The position numbers were made by a program, and so were the translations under genes. Below the pieces are notes generated by a model. That model worked only from the letters and a program-made list of their open reading frames with translations. It was not told the origin of the DNA and searched no databases. From contig JAUXQH010000055.1 of the NCBI GenBank assembly GCA_030685065.1, positions 1-47,342 of the forward strand: 47,342 nt of DNA. Direction: 5' to 3'. The stretch comes from Pseudomonadota bacterium (GTDB lineage Bacteria > Myxococcota_A > UBA796 > SXON01). Shown here one piece after another: positions 11,097-18,703 of this stretch (the stretch's first letter is position 1; each line of letters begins with the position of its first letter).

Positions 11097-11102
11097 TAGG
11101 CT
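11097..11102 (+). promoter_or_regulatory. candidate -10 box for a leaderless transcript
   Basis: TAGGCT followed by seven bases and then ATG 11110. Supports ATG 11110 over the in-frame GTG at 11104. Confidence 0.4.
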
Positions 11103-11109
11103 GGTGAGG

Positions 11110-12711
11110 ATGCTGCTCTTCCTCGCCTGCACCGGCCCTCCGCACGAGACGGACCGCCCGGTGAAGGAGACGGCTGGGGACACCGACCCGGATAGCGGCG
11201 TCGACACCGACACCGCCCCCCCGCCGGTGGACAACGACGGGGACGGGTACGCGGCGCTCGCGTCGGGCGGCGACGACTGCGACGACGACCATCCCCGGGT
11301 GCATCCAGGCGCGACGGAGATGTGCGACCCGATCGACCAGGACTGCGACGGCGAGCCGATCCCGGCCGGGAGCTGCGCGGGGGTCCAGGACATCGAGGCG
11401 ATCGCGGTGCCGCTCACGTGGCAGGACGACGGAGGGGAGGCCGCGATTGTCGGCGACGTGACGGGCGATGGCCTCGCGGACGTGTTGTACAGCAGCTTCT
11501 GGGACACGATGACGAGCCCAGCGGACGGGCAGCCGAACGGGGCGCACGCGTTGTACGTGGGCGGGGAGTTCCCGGATGCGGTGGAGTGCTTCCCGGAGGG
11601 GGCCGCCCAGGTGTGGGCGCAGGATCAGACGCGCGTGGACTGGCCGGCGCGGGAGGTGGTGGACGTGGGGGACGTGAACGGAGACGGATTCCGGGACGTG
11701 GGGGTTGTGCAGACGTTGGGCGCGAACGGGATCTACCTCCACCATGGCCCGTTCGCCCTCGGCGGGGCGATGGAGCTGGCGCGGGACGCGGACGCGGTGT
11801 GGACCTCCCAACTCTACGACGTGGGCGGCGGCTGGGGCATCCCGACGACCGACGGGACGGACCTCGACGGGGACGGCATGGATGAGGTGGCGGTGGGCGT
11901 GTACTCTCTCGAGGAGGCGACGGCCATTGCGTTCGAGCTGTTTCGTGGAGGGGGGGACAAAACCGAGGCGGACGTCACGGTGTACGGTGATATTGGGACG
12001 AACCGCCACCTGAAGTGGCTCGGTGACCTGGACGGCGACGGCATCCAAGAGCTCCTGATGGTGTCGGCAGCCCGGGAGATGGGGTGGATCTCCGGGGCTG
12101 AGATCCCGTTGGCCGACGGCGCCCATTGGACGGACCTTGTCCTCGGCCAGCTGCGAGAACCGAGCGCAGACTGCGAGCCCTGCTACGCCGACCCGACCTC
12201 CGACTGGCAGAACGTCGGCGATTGGGACGGGGATGGAATCGATGAGATCGCGGCGGCTGCGAACGATGATGACACGATCGCGGATTCATCTGGTCAAGTC
12301 TGGATCTTTGGAGGGGAGCAGGCGGGTCTCTTCACGGTTGAGGACGCCAAGGGGAGTTGGGTTGGAGAGAGGGAGCGGGACGATCTCGGCGCGGTTCTTC
12401 GCGCCTGCGATATCGACGGCGACGGTCGCATGGAGAAGATCGTCTACTTGGATCGGGATCCATTTCCGGACGACGAGGAGACGGGAGCCGGACAATTCGT
12501 GGTTGTCTCGGGCGAAGAGCCCCTCCCGCCCCTCCGGTCCTTCCTCCCCGAACGCACCTGGCGCTTCTCGTACACAAGCTATCTCTCCCCCTGCAGTCGC
12601 GACACCACCGGCGACGGCCGCGCAGACTTTGCCATGACCGCCTTCGACGCCGACTACATCGGCGTCCTCCCAGGCTGGGAGATCCCCTGGGATGATGATT
12701 CGAAGTGGTAG
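11110..12711 (+). CDS. lipoprotein with one MopE motif and FG-GAP-like repeats
   Basis: 533 residues. MLLFLAC is a minimal lipobox (Cys7). Residues about 10-45 are an acidic Thr/Asp linker (DTDPDSGVDTDTA), 45-90 hold one MopE motif (DNDGDGYAALASGGDDCDD...CDPIDQDCDGE), and the rest has about six FG-GAP/VCBS-type units (VGDVTGDGLADVLYS, VGDVNGDGFRDVGVV, LGDLDGDGIQELLMV, VGDWDGDGIDEIAAA, DIDGDGRMEKIVY, DTTGDGRADFAM). These form a beta propeller with calcium loops, as in integrin-like adhesins. It follows the sigma/FecR pair by 16 bases and may be part of its regulon. The 3' end is less GC-rich than its surroundings. Confidence 0.85.
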   Translation: MLLFLACTGPPHETDRPVKETAGDTDPDSGVDTDTAPPPVDNDGDGYAALASGGDDCDDDHPRVHPGATEMCDPIDQDCDGEPIPAGSCAGVQDIEAIAVPLTWQDDGGEAAIVGDVTGDGLADVLYSSFWDTMTSPADGQPNGAHALYVGGEFPDAVECFPEGAAQVWAQDQTRVDWPAREVVDVGDVNGDGFRDVGVVQTLGANGIYLHHGPFALGGAMELARDADAVWTSQLYDVGGGWGIPTTDGTDLDGDGMDEVAVGVYSLEEATAIAFELFRGGGDKTEADVTVYGDIGTNRHLKWLGDLDGDGIQELLMVSAAREMGWISGAEIPLADGAHWTDLVLGQLREPSADCEPCYADPTSDWQNVGDWDGDGIDEIAAAANDDDTIADSSGQVWIFGGEQAGLFTVEDAKGSWVGERERDDLGAVLRACDIDGDGRMEKIVYLDRDPFPDDEETGAGQFVVVSGEEPLPPLRSFLPERTWRFSYTSYLSPCSRDTTGDGRADFAMTAFDADYIGVLPGWEIPWDDDSKW

Positions 12712-12772
12712 CTTCGGTTCCTTTCGCCCCCTTCGTCTCCACCGTTCGACGGGACCCCGAGGCCCCTCCCAA

Positions 12773-13504
12773 TCAGGGCGACAGGATCTGCTGCGCCAGG
12801 TGCAGCGCATGGGGCTGCAGGTGCGCGGTCAGCACGGTGATCTCGCGCCCGAGGCGGCGTTCGGCGCCGCTCGCCCAGGCGCCGGCGCCGTTCTCGCGGG
12901 CGCTCGCCGCGGCCCACACTGCCTGCCAGGTGAGCGCGGCCGTCGCCGCCTGGGCCAGGCCCAGGAGGTGATCCCGGAGAGTGGGCCAGCGGCTCGTGAA
13001 GGGGGCGCGGTCGGCGGCGGCGATGGCGGCGTGAAAACCGGTGCGCCCGAGCGCCCCATCGAGCGCGCGCGGCAGCAGCTGTTCGGAGAGCGCGCGCCCC
13101 TCTTCAGCGAGCGCTTCGCTCGGCGGGCGGCTGCGGCTCCACGCCGCGTTGCACGTGATCATGCGCGCGGCCAGCACGGACTGGATGGCGCGGTCGATGG
13201 CGATGCGGCCCTTCCGGGTGTCGGTGTCGACGAGGAGGGGAGGGCACGTGCGCAGCGCCGAGAGCGCGATGGGATCGGCGTCGGCGATCTCGAGCCAGGC
13301 CGGCGCGCAGGTGTGGACCAGCCAGTCGCAGGCGGCCGCCGCCTTGTAGACGGCGCTCCCTGTGCTGGTGCGCGTGCCACCCAGGCGCGCGCGGAGCGGC
13401 GCGACGATGAGCCTACGGTCGTGGTCTCCGAGCTGGGACTCCCACGTGGTCACGAACGCCGTTGCGACGGGGCAGGGAACGCGTGGACGTTGGGCGAGGT
13501 GCAT
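12773..13504 (-). CDS. hypothetical helical protein
   Basis: 243 residues, ATG start with GGGAG four to five bases upstream. No signal peptide and no family recognised. The sequence is almost entirely helix-forming and rich in Ala, Leu and Arg. It has scattered Cys (about residues 11, 59, 66, 87, 118) but no paired metal motif. The opposite strand is also open across this gene, but the minus frame has normal GC-rich codon use, a good start and a stop close to the convergent neighbour. It is separated by 67 bases from the downstream substrate-binding gene end and is probably its own unit. Confidence 0.7.
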   Translation of the reverse strand: MHLAQRPRVPCPVATAFVTTWESQLGDHDRRLIVAPLRARLGGTRTSTGSAVYKAAAACDWLVHTCAPAWLEIADADPIALSALRTCPPLLVDTDTRKGRIAIDRAIQSVLAARMITCNAAWSRSRPPSEALAEEGRALSEQLLPRALDGALGRTGFHAAIAAADRAPFTSRWPTLRDHLLGLAQAATAALTWQAVWAAASARENGAGAWASGAERRLGREITVLTAHLQPHALHLAQQILSP

Positions 13505-13571
13505 GGTGCTCCCACCCCCCGCAGTGCCGTCACGAGGCCAATCGGATCACGCGAAAGTGAGGGGCCGGGCC

Positions 13572-14537
13572 TCACCCCCCCAGATCGATCCACGCCCCCG
13601 TCGCGTCCACCGGCTGCCCGACCGAGCGCAGCGCCGCCGCGGTCTCCTCCCACCGCGCTGCCGTCATGGCGCCGATCCCGTCGGTCCCCTCCACGAACGG
13701 CTTCTGCCGCGCGACGATGCACCCCATGCGGTCCATCGGGAGGTTCGGGTTGAGCCGCCCGATCTCCGTGTTCGCGCGGGTCGGATCGGCCTGGTAGCCC
13801 TCCCAGCCCGCCAGGCTCGCGTCATGGAACGCCTTGACCCACGCCGCGTCCTTGTCCGCGCCGCGCACCACCGCGAGCGACGCGTACGGGTTCCAGCCCG
13901 CCTCTCGCCCCGGGAGGAACGTGATCGCGAGGCCCTGCCCCTCCGCCACGCACGGCTCGCTCGTGATGAACGCTTGCTGGATGAGCGTCGGGTCCGCCGC
14001 GAAGGGGCCGATCGAGCCGGTGGTCGGCACGGGCTCCACCTTGCCCTCCCACCCGAACTTCCCCCAGAGGTACTGCTGGAACGGCGAGCCCGCCTCGATC
14101 GCGACCCTGGCCCTCGCGTCCGGCGAGCCCTTGACGTCGAGGAAGCGGGTGATGCCGGACGCGGTGTGCGTCATCAGCCCCACGGGCGTGTCCTGAAAGC
14201 CGGGGAGCACGGCCACCGCGTCGAGGCCGCGCGCGCGGCGGATCAGCAGATCGTCCGCGCCGGAGATCGCCACGTCGGCCCTCCCGGAGGCGAGCAGCTC
14301 GAGGACCGGGGCGCCGGGGCCGCCCGGGAGGATCTCCACCTTCAGGCCGGCGGCCGCGTAGGTCCCCGCCAACGCGGCCTCGTAGAATCCGCCGAATTCG
14401 GGCTCGGGGTACCAGTTGAGCGCGACGGTCAGCACCTTCGGCCCTGGACCGGGCGCGGCGGCGGCGGCGCTGGCGCCCGTGGTGGTCGCGGGGGGCGTCT
14501 CAACGGGATCGGAGCAGGCGAGGAGGAACAGCAGCAT
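13572..14537 (-). CDS. ABC importer substrate-binding lipoprotein (NMT1/THI5-like)
   Basis: 321 residues. Lipobox MLLFLLAC (Cys8), a 25-residue Ala/Pro/Thr linker, then a type II periplasmic binding fold. The start of the domain, LTVALNWYPEPEFGGFYEAALAGTY, is the hallmark of the NMT1/THI5/SsuA family, which binds thiamine pyrimidines, sulfonates, taurine or related small molecules. It is the last gene of a run of four: FolE homologue, ATPase, permease, binding protein. The gap to the permease is 29 bases and holds its own TAGGAC box. The ligand is not predictable from sequence, but the FolE neighbour argues for a heterocycle. Confidence 0.85.
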   Translation of the reverse strand: MLLFLLACSDPVETPPATTTGASAAAAAPGPGPKVLTVALNWYPEPEFGGFYEAALAGTYAAAGLKVEILPGGPGAPVLELLASGRADVAISGADDLLIRRARGLDAVAVLPGFQDTPVGLMTHTASGITRFLDVKGSPDARARVAIEAGSPFQQYLWGKFGWEGKVEPVPTTGSIGPFAADPTLIQQAFITSEPCVAEGQGLAITFLPGREAGWNPYASLAVVRGADKDAAWVKAFHDASLAGWEGYQADPTRANTEIGRLNPNLPMDRMGCIVARQKPFVEGTDGIGAMTAARWEETAAALRSVGQPVDATGAWIDLGG

Positions 14538-14543
14538 CGCCGC

Positions 14544-14549
14544 GTCCTA
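14544..14549 (-). promoter_or_regulatory. candidate -10 box, leaderless start
   Basis: Minus-strand TAGGAC, six bases before ATG 14537. A TTGACG lies 15 bases further upstream, a short but possible -35 spacing. It would let the binding protein be expressed more strongly than the rest of its operon. Confidence 0.4.
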
Positions 14550-14566
14550 ACGTGGTCGCGGCGCCG

Positions 14567-15322
14567 TCAATTGCCGTACCATCTCCCGATCGCCCGGCTC
14601 TCGAGCTGCCGCAGCAGGGCATGGAGGGCGAACGCCAGGGAGGCGGCCCCGACGATCGCCGCGAAGCAGAGATCGGGGCGCGCCGAACGCGCCGCGTAGA
14701 CGACGAGATAGCCGAGGGTCGGCGGATATCCGTTGCTCCCGACGAACTCCCCGACGATCGCGCCGATGACGGCGAGGCCCGCCGCCGATCGCAGGCCCGA
14801 GAACAACGCGGGCATCGCCGCGGGGAGCCGCAGGAGCCAGAGCTCGCTCGCGCGCGTGGCCCCGTAGAGCCGGAACAGGTCGACCAGCTCGCGCGCGGGG
14901 GCGGCGAGGCCCGTCGTGGCGGCCGAGTACACCGGATAGAACGCGGCGAGCGTCGCGGTCGCGAGCGCCACGGGCGTCCCGTAGCCGAGCCACACGACGA
15001 GCAGCGGCGCGATGGCGACGATGGGAACCACCTGGAGCACGACGGTGTAGGGGAGGAGCGCGGCCCGCAGGGTGCGGCTCCACCACGCGCCGATCGCGAG
15101 CGTCAGGCCGAGCAGCGTCGCGAGCCCGAGCCCGCCGACCGCCGCGAGGGCCGTGCGCACGGTGGCCTCGGACAGGCGCGCGCGCTCGGTCACCAACGCC
15201 TGGAGGACCTCGAGCGGCCCCGCCAGGAGCAGCGGCCCGACCCGCGCCGCGACCAGCGCCCAGAGCACCACTCCCGCGAGGATCGCGGCGGCGGGGCCGA
15301 TGCGCGCCTTCACGCGCGTCAT
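14567..15322 (-). CDS. ABC importer permease (SsuC/ThiX type)
   Basis: 251 residues with about six membrane spans and the BPD_transp_1 coupling loop at about residues 145-195 (ELVDLFRLYGATRASELWLLRLPAAMPALFSGLRSA), which contacts the ATPase. Length and order match the SsuC/TauC/ThiX group. The ATG overlaps the ATPase stop as ATGA. Inner membrane; one gene, so the permease is probably a homodimer. Confidence 0.9.
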   Translation of the reverse strand: MTRVKARIGPAAAILAGVVLWALVAARVGPLLLAGPLEVLQALVTERARLSEATVRTALAAVGGLGLATLLGLTLAIGAWWSRTLRAALLPYTVVLQVVPIVAIAPLLVVWLGYGTPVALATATLAAFYPVYSAATTGLAAPARELVDLFRLYGATRASELWLLRLPAAMPALFSGLRSAAGLAVIGAIVGEFVGSNGYPPTLGYLVVYAARSARPDLCFAAIVGAASLAFALHALLRQLESRAIGRWYGN

Positions 15323-15999
15323 GCCGCGTACACCGCTTCGAGCTGCGCCACGATCGGCGGCAGGTCCGACGGATCCCGGGGGCGCGGGTAGGGCACCGCG
15401 AGGTCCGCCCGAACGACGAGCGGCGGGCCCGACACGGCGACCACGCGGTCGGAGAGCCGCACGGCGTCGACCAGCTCGTGGGTCACCATCACCACGGTCC
15501 AGGCGTGCTCGGCCTGGAGCGCGAGGAACTCCCGCTGGACGGAGGCCCGCGTGAGCCCGTCGAGGGCGGCGAACGCCTCGTCGAGCAGCACCAGCTCCGG
15601 CTTCGCCACGAGCGCGCGGGCGAGCGACCCGCGCATGCGCTGCCCACCCGAGAGCGCCGCCGGGAGCTTGGCGGCGTGTTCGACGAGCCCCACGCGCGCC
15701 AGCGCCTCGTCGACGTTTCCGATGGGGCCGAAGCGCCCGGGCAGCGCCACGTTGTCCCGCAGCGTGAGCCACGGGAGGAGCGCCGCGTCCTGAAACACGA
15801 AGGCCTTGCGCTTCGGCACGCCGGTCACCCGGCCGGCGTCGGGCGCGCGCAGCCCCGCGAGCACGCGCAGCAACGAGCTCTTCCCGCAGCCGCTCGGCCC
15901 TACGATCGCGGTCACGCGCCCCATTTCGAGGGAGAGGTCGAGCCGGTCGAGCACGGGATGGCCCTCGGGGGCCCACGACACGCCTTCGAGGCGGATCAC
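15319..15999 (-). CDS. ABC importer ATPase (SsuB/TauB type)
   Basis: 226 residues. Walker A GPSGCGKSS (about 34-42), Q-loop FVFQDAALLPWLT, signature LSGGQRMRGSLARAL (the usual QRQR is QRMR), Walker B LVLLDEAFAALD and switch His in MVTHELVDAV. The start is GTG, fixed by the GTGA overlap with the stop of the FolE homologue, and the stop overlaps the permease ATG. Energises the importer with the permease and binding protein downstream. Confidence 0.92.
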   Translation of the reverse strand: MIRLEGVSWAPEGHPVLDRLDLSLEMGRVTAIVGPSGCGKSSLLRVLAGLRAPDAGRVTGVPKRKAFVFQDAALLPWLTLRDNVALPGRFGPIGNVDEALARVGLVEHAAKLPAALSGGQRMRGSLARALVAKPELVLLDEAFAALDGLTRASVQREFLALQAEHAWTVVMVTHELVDAVRLSDRVVAVSGPPLVVRADLAVPYPRPRDPSDLPPIVAQLEAVYAA

Positions 16000-16499
16000 C
16001 CGAGCGTCCGCCGGAGCGGCTCGTCCACGTCGCCCCGCCACGCAAGCGTCTCCACGGTGCCCGGCGACTCGATGCCGCGCATCTCCATGCAGAGCTGCCG
16101 CGCGCGGAGGCGCACCCCGACCGGCGCGTCGAGCGCCGCGTGAAGGTGGTCCGCGAGCGTGGCGCCGAGGCGCTCCTGGAGTTGGGGCTGGCGCGCCACG
16201 TGTCGCAATGCGCGGGCGATCCCACCCAGCCCGGCGATCCGGCCCGCCGGGCGGTAGGCGATGTCCGCCTCCCCGAAGAAGGGGAGCAGATGGTGGGCGC
16301 ACAGGCTGTGGAACGGCAGGGAGCGGAGCACCACGAGGTCCTGCCCGGGCGCGGGGAAACACTCCAGCCGAGGCGCGGGCTTGCCGGGAGCGAAGGCCTC
16401 CAGCACTTCGAGCAGGCGGCCGGGGGTGTCCCGACCTTCGGGATCCGCGCGATATCCGAGAGAATCGAGCACGGCTTCGAGGTGGTCTTCGGGCGACAT
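15996..16499 (-). CDS. divergent GTP cyclohydrolase I (FolE) homologue
   Basis: 167 residues, shorter than typical FolE (180-220). T-fold motifs are clear: zinc site CAHH (Cys67, His69, His70), QLQERLGATLADHL, and the third zinc ligand Cys137 in QLCMEMRG. Three positions differ from the family. The catalytic His two residues before that Cys (E. coli His179) is Gln135. The Ser-Lys pair of GLSK that holds the triphosphate is Gly92-Gly93. The Glu of CEHH is Ala68. FolE normally makes dihydroneopterin triphosphate for folate, queuosine or biopterin. Here it heads an operon with an ABC importer (GTGA overlap) and may have a changed reaction or substrate. The start is the ATG six bases after a TACGCC box. 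Confidence 0.85.
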   Translation of the reverse strand: MSPEDHLEAVLDSLGYRADPEGRDTPGRLLEVLEAFAPGKPAPRLECFPAPGQDLVVLRSLPFHSLCAHHLLPFFGEADIAYRPAGRIAGLGGIARALRHVARQPQLQERLGATLADHLHAALDAPVGVRLRARQLCMEMRGIESPGTVETLAWRGDVDEPLRRTLG

Positions 16500-16505
16500 G
16501 CGCGC

Positions 16506-16511
16506 GGCGTA
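16506..16511 (-). promoter_or_regulatory. candidate -10 box for the folE-like/ABC operon, leaderless
   Basis: Minus-strand TACGCC, six bases before ATG 16499, no Shine-Dalgarno site. It lies in a 59-base divergent gap with a matching plus-strand TACAAC box for the gene at 16559. Confidence 0.4.
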
Positions 16512-16547
16512 ACCCGCTCTCCTGCTGCGACCGGAGGGGCCCGGTGC

Positions 16548-16553
16548 TACAAC
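16548..16553 (+). promoter_or_regulatory. candidate -10 box, leaderless start
   Basis: TACAAC, five bases before ATG 16559. Divergent from the TACGCC box of the folE-like gene 37 bases away, so the two promoters must overlap in their upstream elements. Confidence 0.4.
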
Positions 16554-16558
16554 CCCAC

Positions 16559-18703
16559 ATGCTCCTCCTCCTGGCCGCGCGCGGCGCACTCGCGGCCGAC
16601 ATCGTCGACTACAGCAACAACTTCGACGCGTACACGACGGCCTCGTTCTCCGGCACCGGGGGCTGGGTGTCGCTCTACGCGCTCGACCCCTGGTCGACGG
16701 CGAGCAGCGGCGCCGTCTTCGCGAAGACGGACGACAGCGGCGGCACGTGGGGGAGCGCCGGCGCGCTCGACAACCACCTCGTCTACACGAGCGAGTCCTG
16801 GTCCGACTTCACGCTCGACGCGAGGGTGTACTCGAACGACGACGATGCGCTCGGTCTGTCGTTCCGCTTCACCGACGCGAGTAATTTCTACATCGTGTTG
16901 TTCGTGGGTGGCGATGGATACCCCGGCACCGGCACCGGGGCCCGGGCCTCCGGCGTGGCGGGCGCGCGGCTCTACAAGGTGGTCGCGGGGTCCGCGACGC
17001 TCCTCGACTCCTCCACGAGCACGTTCACGCTCGGGGCCACCCACAACGTCCGGATCGTCGCGAGCGGGTCGAGCATCGAGGTCTACTTCGACGACGATCG
17101 CGACGGCGTGTACCAGGTTGCCGACAACATCCTCTCCGTCTCGGACACCGCGTTTACCTCGGGAGAGGTCGGCTTTTTCTGCTACGACAACGGCATCAGC
17201 AGCGTGGGCGGTGGGTGCGCCTTCGACGACCTGGTCGTCTCGATCCCCGACGCGGACGGCGACGGAGACGCCGACATCGACGACAATTGTCCTTCGGTCT
17301 CGAACCCGACGCAGGCCGACGCGGACGGGGACGGTCAGGGCGACGCCTGCGACACCGACGCGGACGGGGACGGCTACGGGGCGCTCGCTTCGGGCGGAAC
17401 GGACTGTGACGACACGCGGGCGACCGTCTCCCCCGCCGACGTGGAGACCTGCTCCACCGCCTACGACGACGACTGCGACGGCTCGACCAACGACGCGGGG
17501 GCCACCGGCTGCACGACCCGCTACTACGACGCGGACGCGGACACGTACGGCAGCACCGCGACGCTCTGCGCGTGCACCGCGTCGGGGTACTACACCGCCA
17601 GCCGCGGCGGCGATTGTGACGACTTCCGCGGCTCGGTCAGCCCGGCCCGCTCCGAGATCTGCGACGGCGTGGATCAGGACTGTGACGGCAGCGTCGACGA
17701 GGACGCGACCGACTTCGAGACCTTCTGGATCGACGCCGACGGGGACACCTACGGGGGCGCCGCCTCCACCGTCGCGTGCGACGCGCCTGCTGGCTACGTC
17801 GCGGACACGTCCGACTGCGACGACGGAGATGCCGCCATCTCTCCCGAGGGGGTCGAGTCCTGTGACGGCGTCGATCAGGACTGTGACGGCGCGGTCGACG
17901 ACGACCCGAGCGATCCGTCGGCCTGGTTCCTCGATGCCGATGTCGACGGCTTCGGCGACCCCGGCACCATCGCGCTCGGGTGCGCAGCGCCCGACGGCTA
18001 CGTCGGCGACGCGACGGACTGTGACGACGGGGACGGCCTGGTCAGCCCGGACGGCCTCGAGCTCTGCAACGGTCGCGACGACGACTGTGATGGCGAGATC
18101 GACGTCGGCGCCACGGATGCGTTCACCGCCTACGCCGACCTCGACGGCGACGGCTTCGGGGACCCCGACGCCCCGGTCGTCGTGTGTGATCTCGAGGGCC
18201 TGTACGTCACCGACGCCACCGACTGCGACGACGCCGATGCCGCCGCGTACCCCGGCGCCACCGAACTTCCGAACGGTCGCGACGAGGACTGCGACGATCG
18301 GGCCGACGACGGCCTCGACACCGACGGCGACGGCCTCGACGACTATGACGAGCGCGAGGTGTACGGCACCGACCCGCTCCTGGCCGACACCGACGGCGGT
18401 GGCGTGGGGGACGGCGCCGAGCTCGCGAACGGCACCGACCCGCTCGAACCCGGGGACGACCTCGGGGGAGGGGACGACACGGGCGACACGGATGTGCCCG
18501 ACGACACGGGTGACACGGATGTGCCGGACGACACGGGCGACACGGATGTGCCGGACGACACCGACGATCCGATCGCGGGGAGGACGGGCGGGTTCTGGGG
18601 CGGGGCGTCGTGCGACAGCGGGGCCGGGGCGCCGGCGTGGCTCGGCCTCGTCGCCGTGGGCTTCTTCGTCCGCCGCCGTCGCTCCGCCGGGGCGCGCTCG
18701 TGA
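16559..18703 (+). CDS. surface protein: ConA-like domain, TSP3 and MopE repeats, MYXO-CTERM-like tail
   Basis: 714 residues. Short signal peptide (MLLLLAARGALA). Residues about 15-225 look like a concanavalin-type sandwich (FTDASNFYIVLFVGG, SSIEVYFDDDRDGVYQ), usually glycan-binding. Then a thrombospondin type 3 repeat (DADGDGDADIDDNCPS...QGDACD), five to six MopE units, a second TSP3-like stretch (DTDGDGLDDYDEREVYGTDPL), an acidic DDTGDTDVP repeat and the tail CDSGAGAPAWLGLVAVGFFVRRRR. All loops are calcium-type. It is translationally coupled by GTGA to the OmpA-family gene, suggesting a joint surface assembly. Confidence 0.85.
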   Translation: MLLLLAARGALAADIVDYSNNFDAYTTASFSGTGGWVSLYALDPWSTASSGAVFAKTDDSGGTWGSAGALDNHLVYTSESWSDFTLDARVYSNDDDALGLSFRFTDASNFYIVLFVGGDGYPGTGTGARASGVAGARLYKVVAGSATLLDSSTSTFTLGATHNVRIVASGSSIEVYFDDDRDGVYQVADNILSVSDTAFTSGEVGFFCYDNGISSVGGGCAFDDLVVSIPDADGDGDADIDDNCPSVSNPTQADADGDGQGDACDTDADGDGYGALASGGTDCDDTRATVSPADVETCSTAYDDDCDGSTNDAGATGCTTRYYDADADTYGSTATLCACTASGYYTASRGGDCDDFRGSVSPARSEICDGVDQDCDGSVDEDATDFETFWIDADGDTYGGAASTVACDAPAGYVADTSDCDDGDAAISPEGVESCDGVDQDCDGAVDDDPSDPSAWFLDADVDGFGDPGTIALGCAAPDGYVGDATDCDDGDGLVSPDGLELCNGRDDDCDGEIDVGATDAFTAYADLDGDGFGDPDAPVVVCDLEGLYVTDATDCDDADAAAYPGATELPNGRDEDCDDRADDGLDTDGDGLDDYDEREVYGTDPLLADTDGGGVGDGAELANGTDPLEPGDDLGGGDDTGDTDVPDDTGDTDVPDDTGDTDVPDDTDDPIAGRTGGFWGGASCDSGAGAPAWLGLVAVGFFVRRRRSAGARS
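18473..18565 (+). repeat. 27-bp tandem repeat, about 3.4 copies
   Basis: Units at 18473-18499, 18500-18526 and 18527-18553 differ at one or two bases, followed by a partial copy. They encode DDTGDTDVP in the spacer just before the C-terminal anchor. Near-identity suggests recent, slippage-prone growth. Confidence 0.9.

Noticed and set aside
11104..11106. GTG at 11104 as the start of the FG-GAP lipoprotein
   Set aside because: ATG 11110 gives the same MLL-type lipobox start as two other lipoproteins here and has the TAGGCT box at the expected distance.
12692..13753. Plus-strand open frame opposite the hypothetical gene at 12773-13504
   Set aside because: It overlaps a better minus-strand gene with a ribosome site and runs into the end of the binding-protein gene; its composition is antisense-like.
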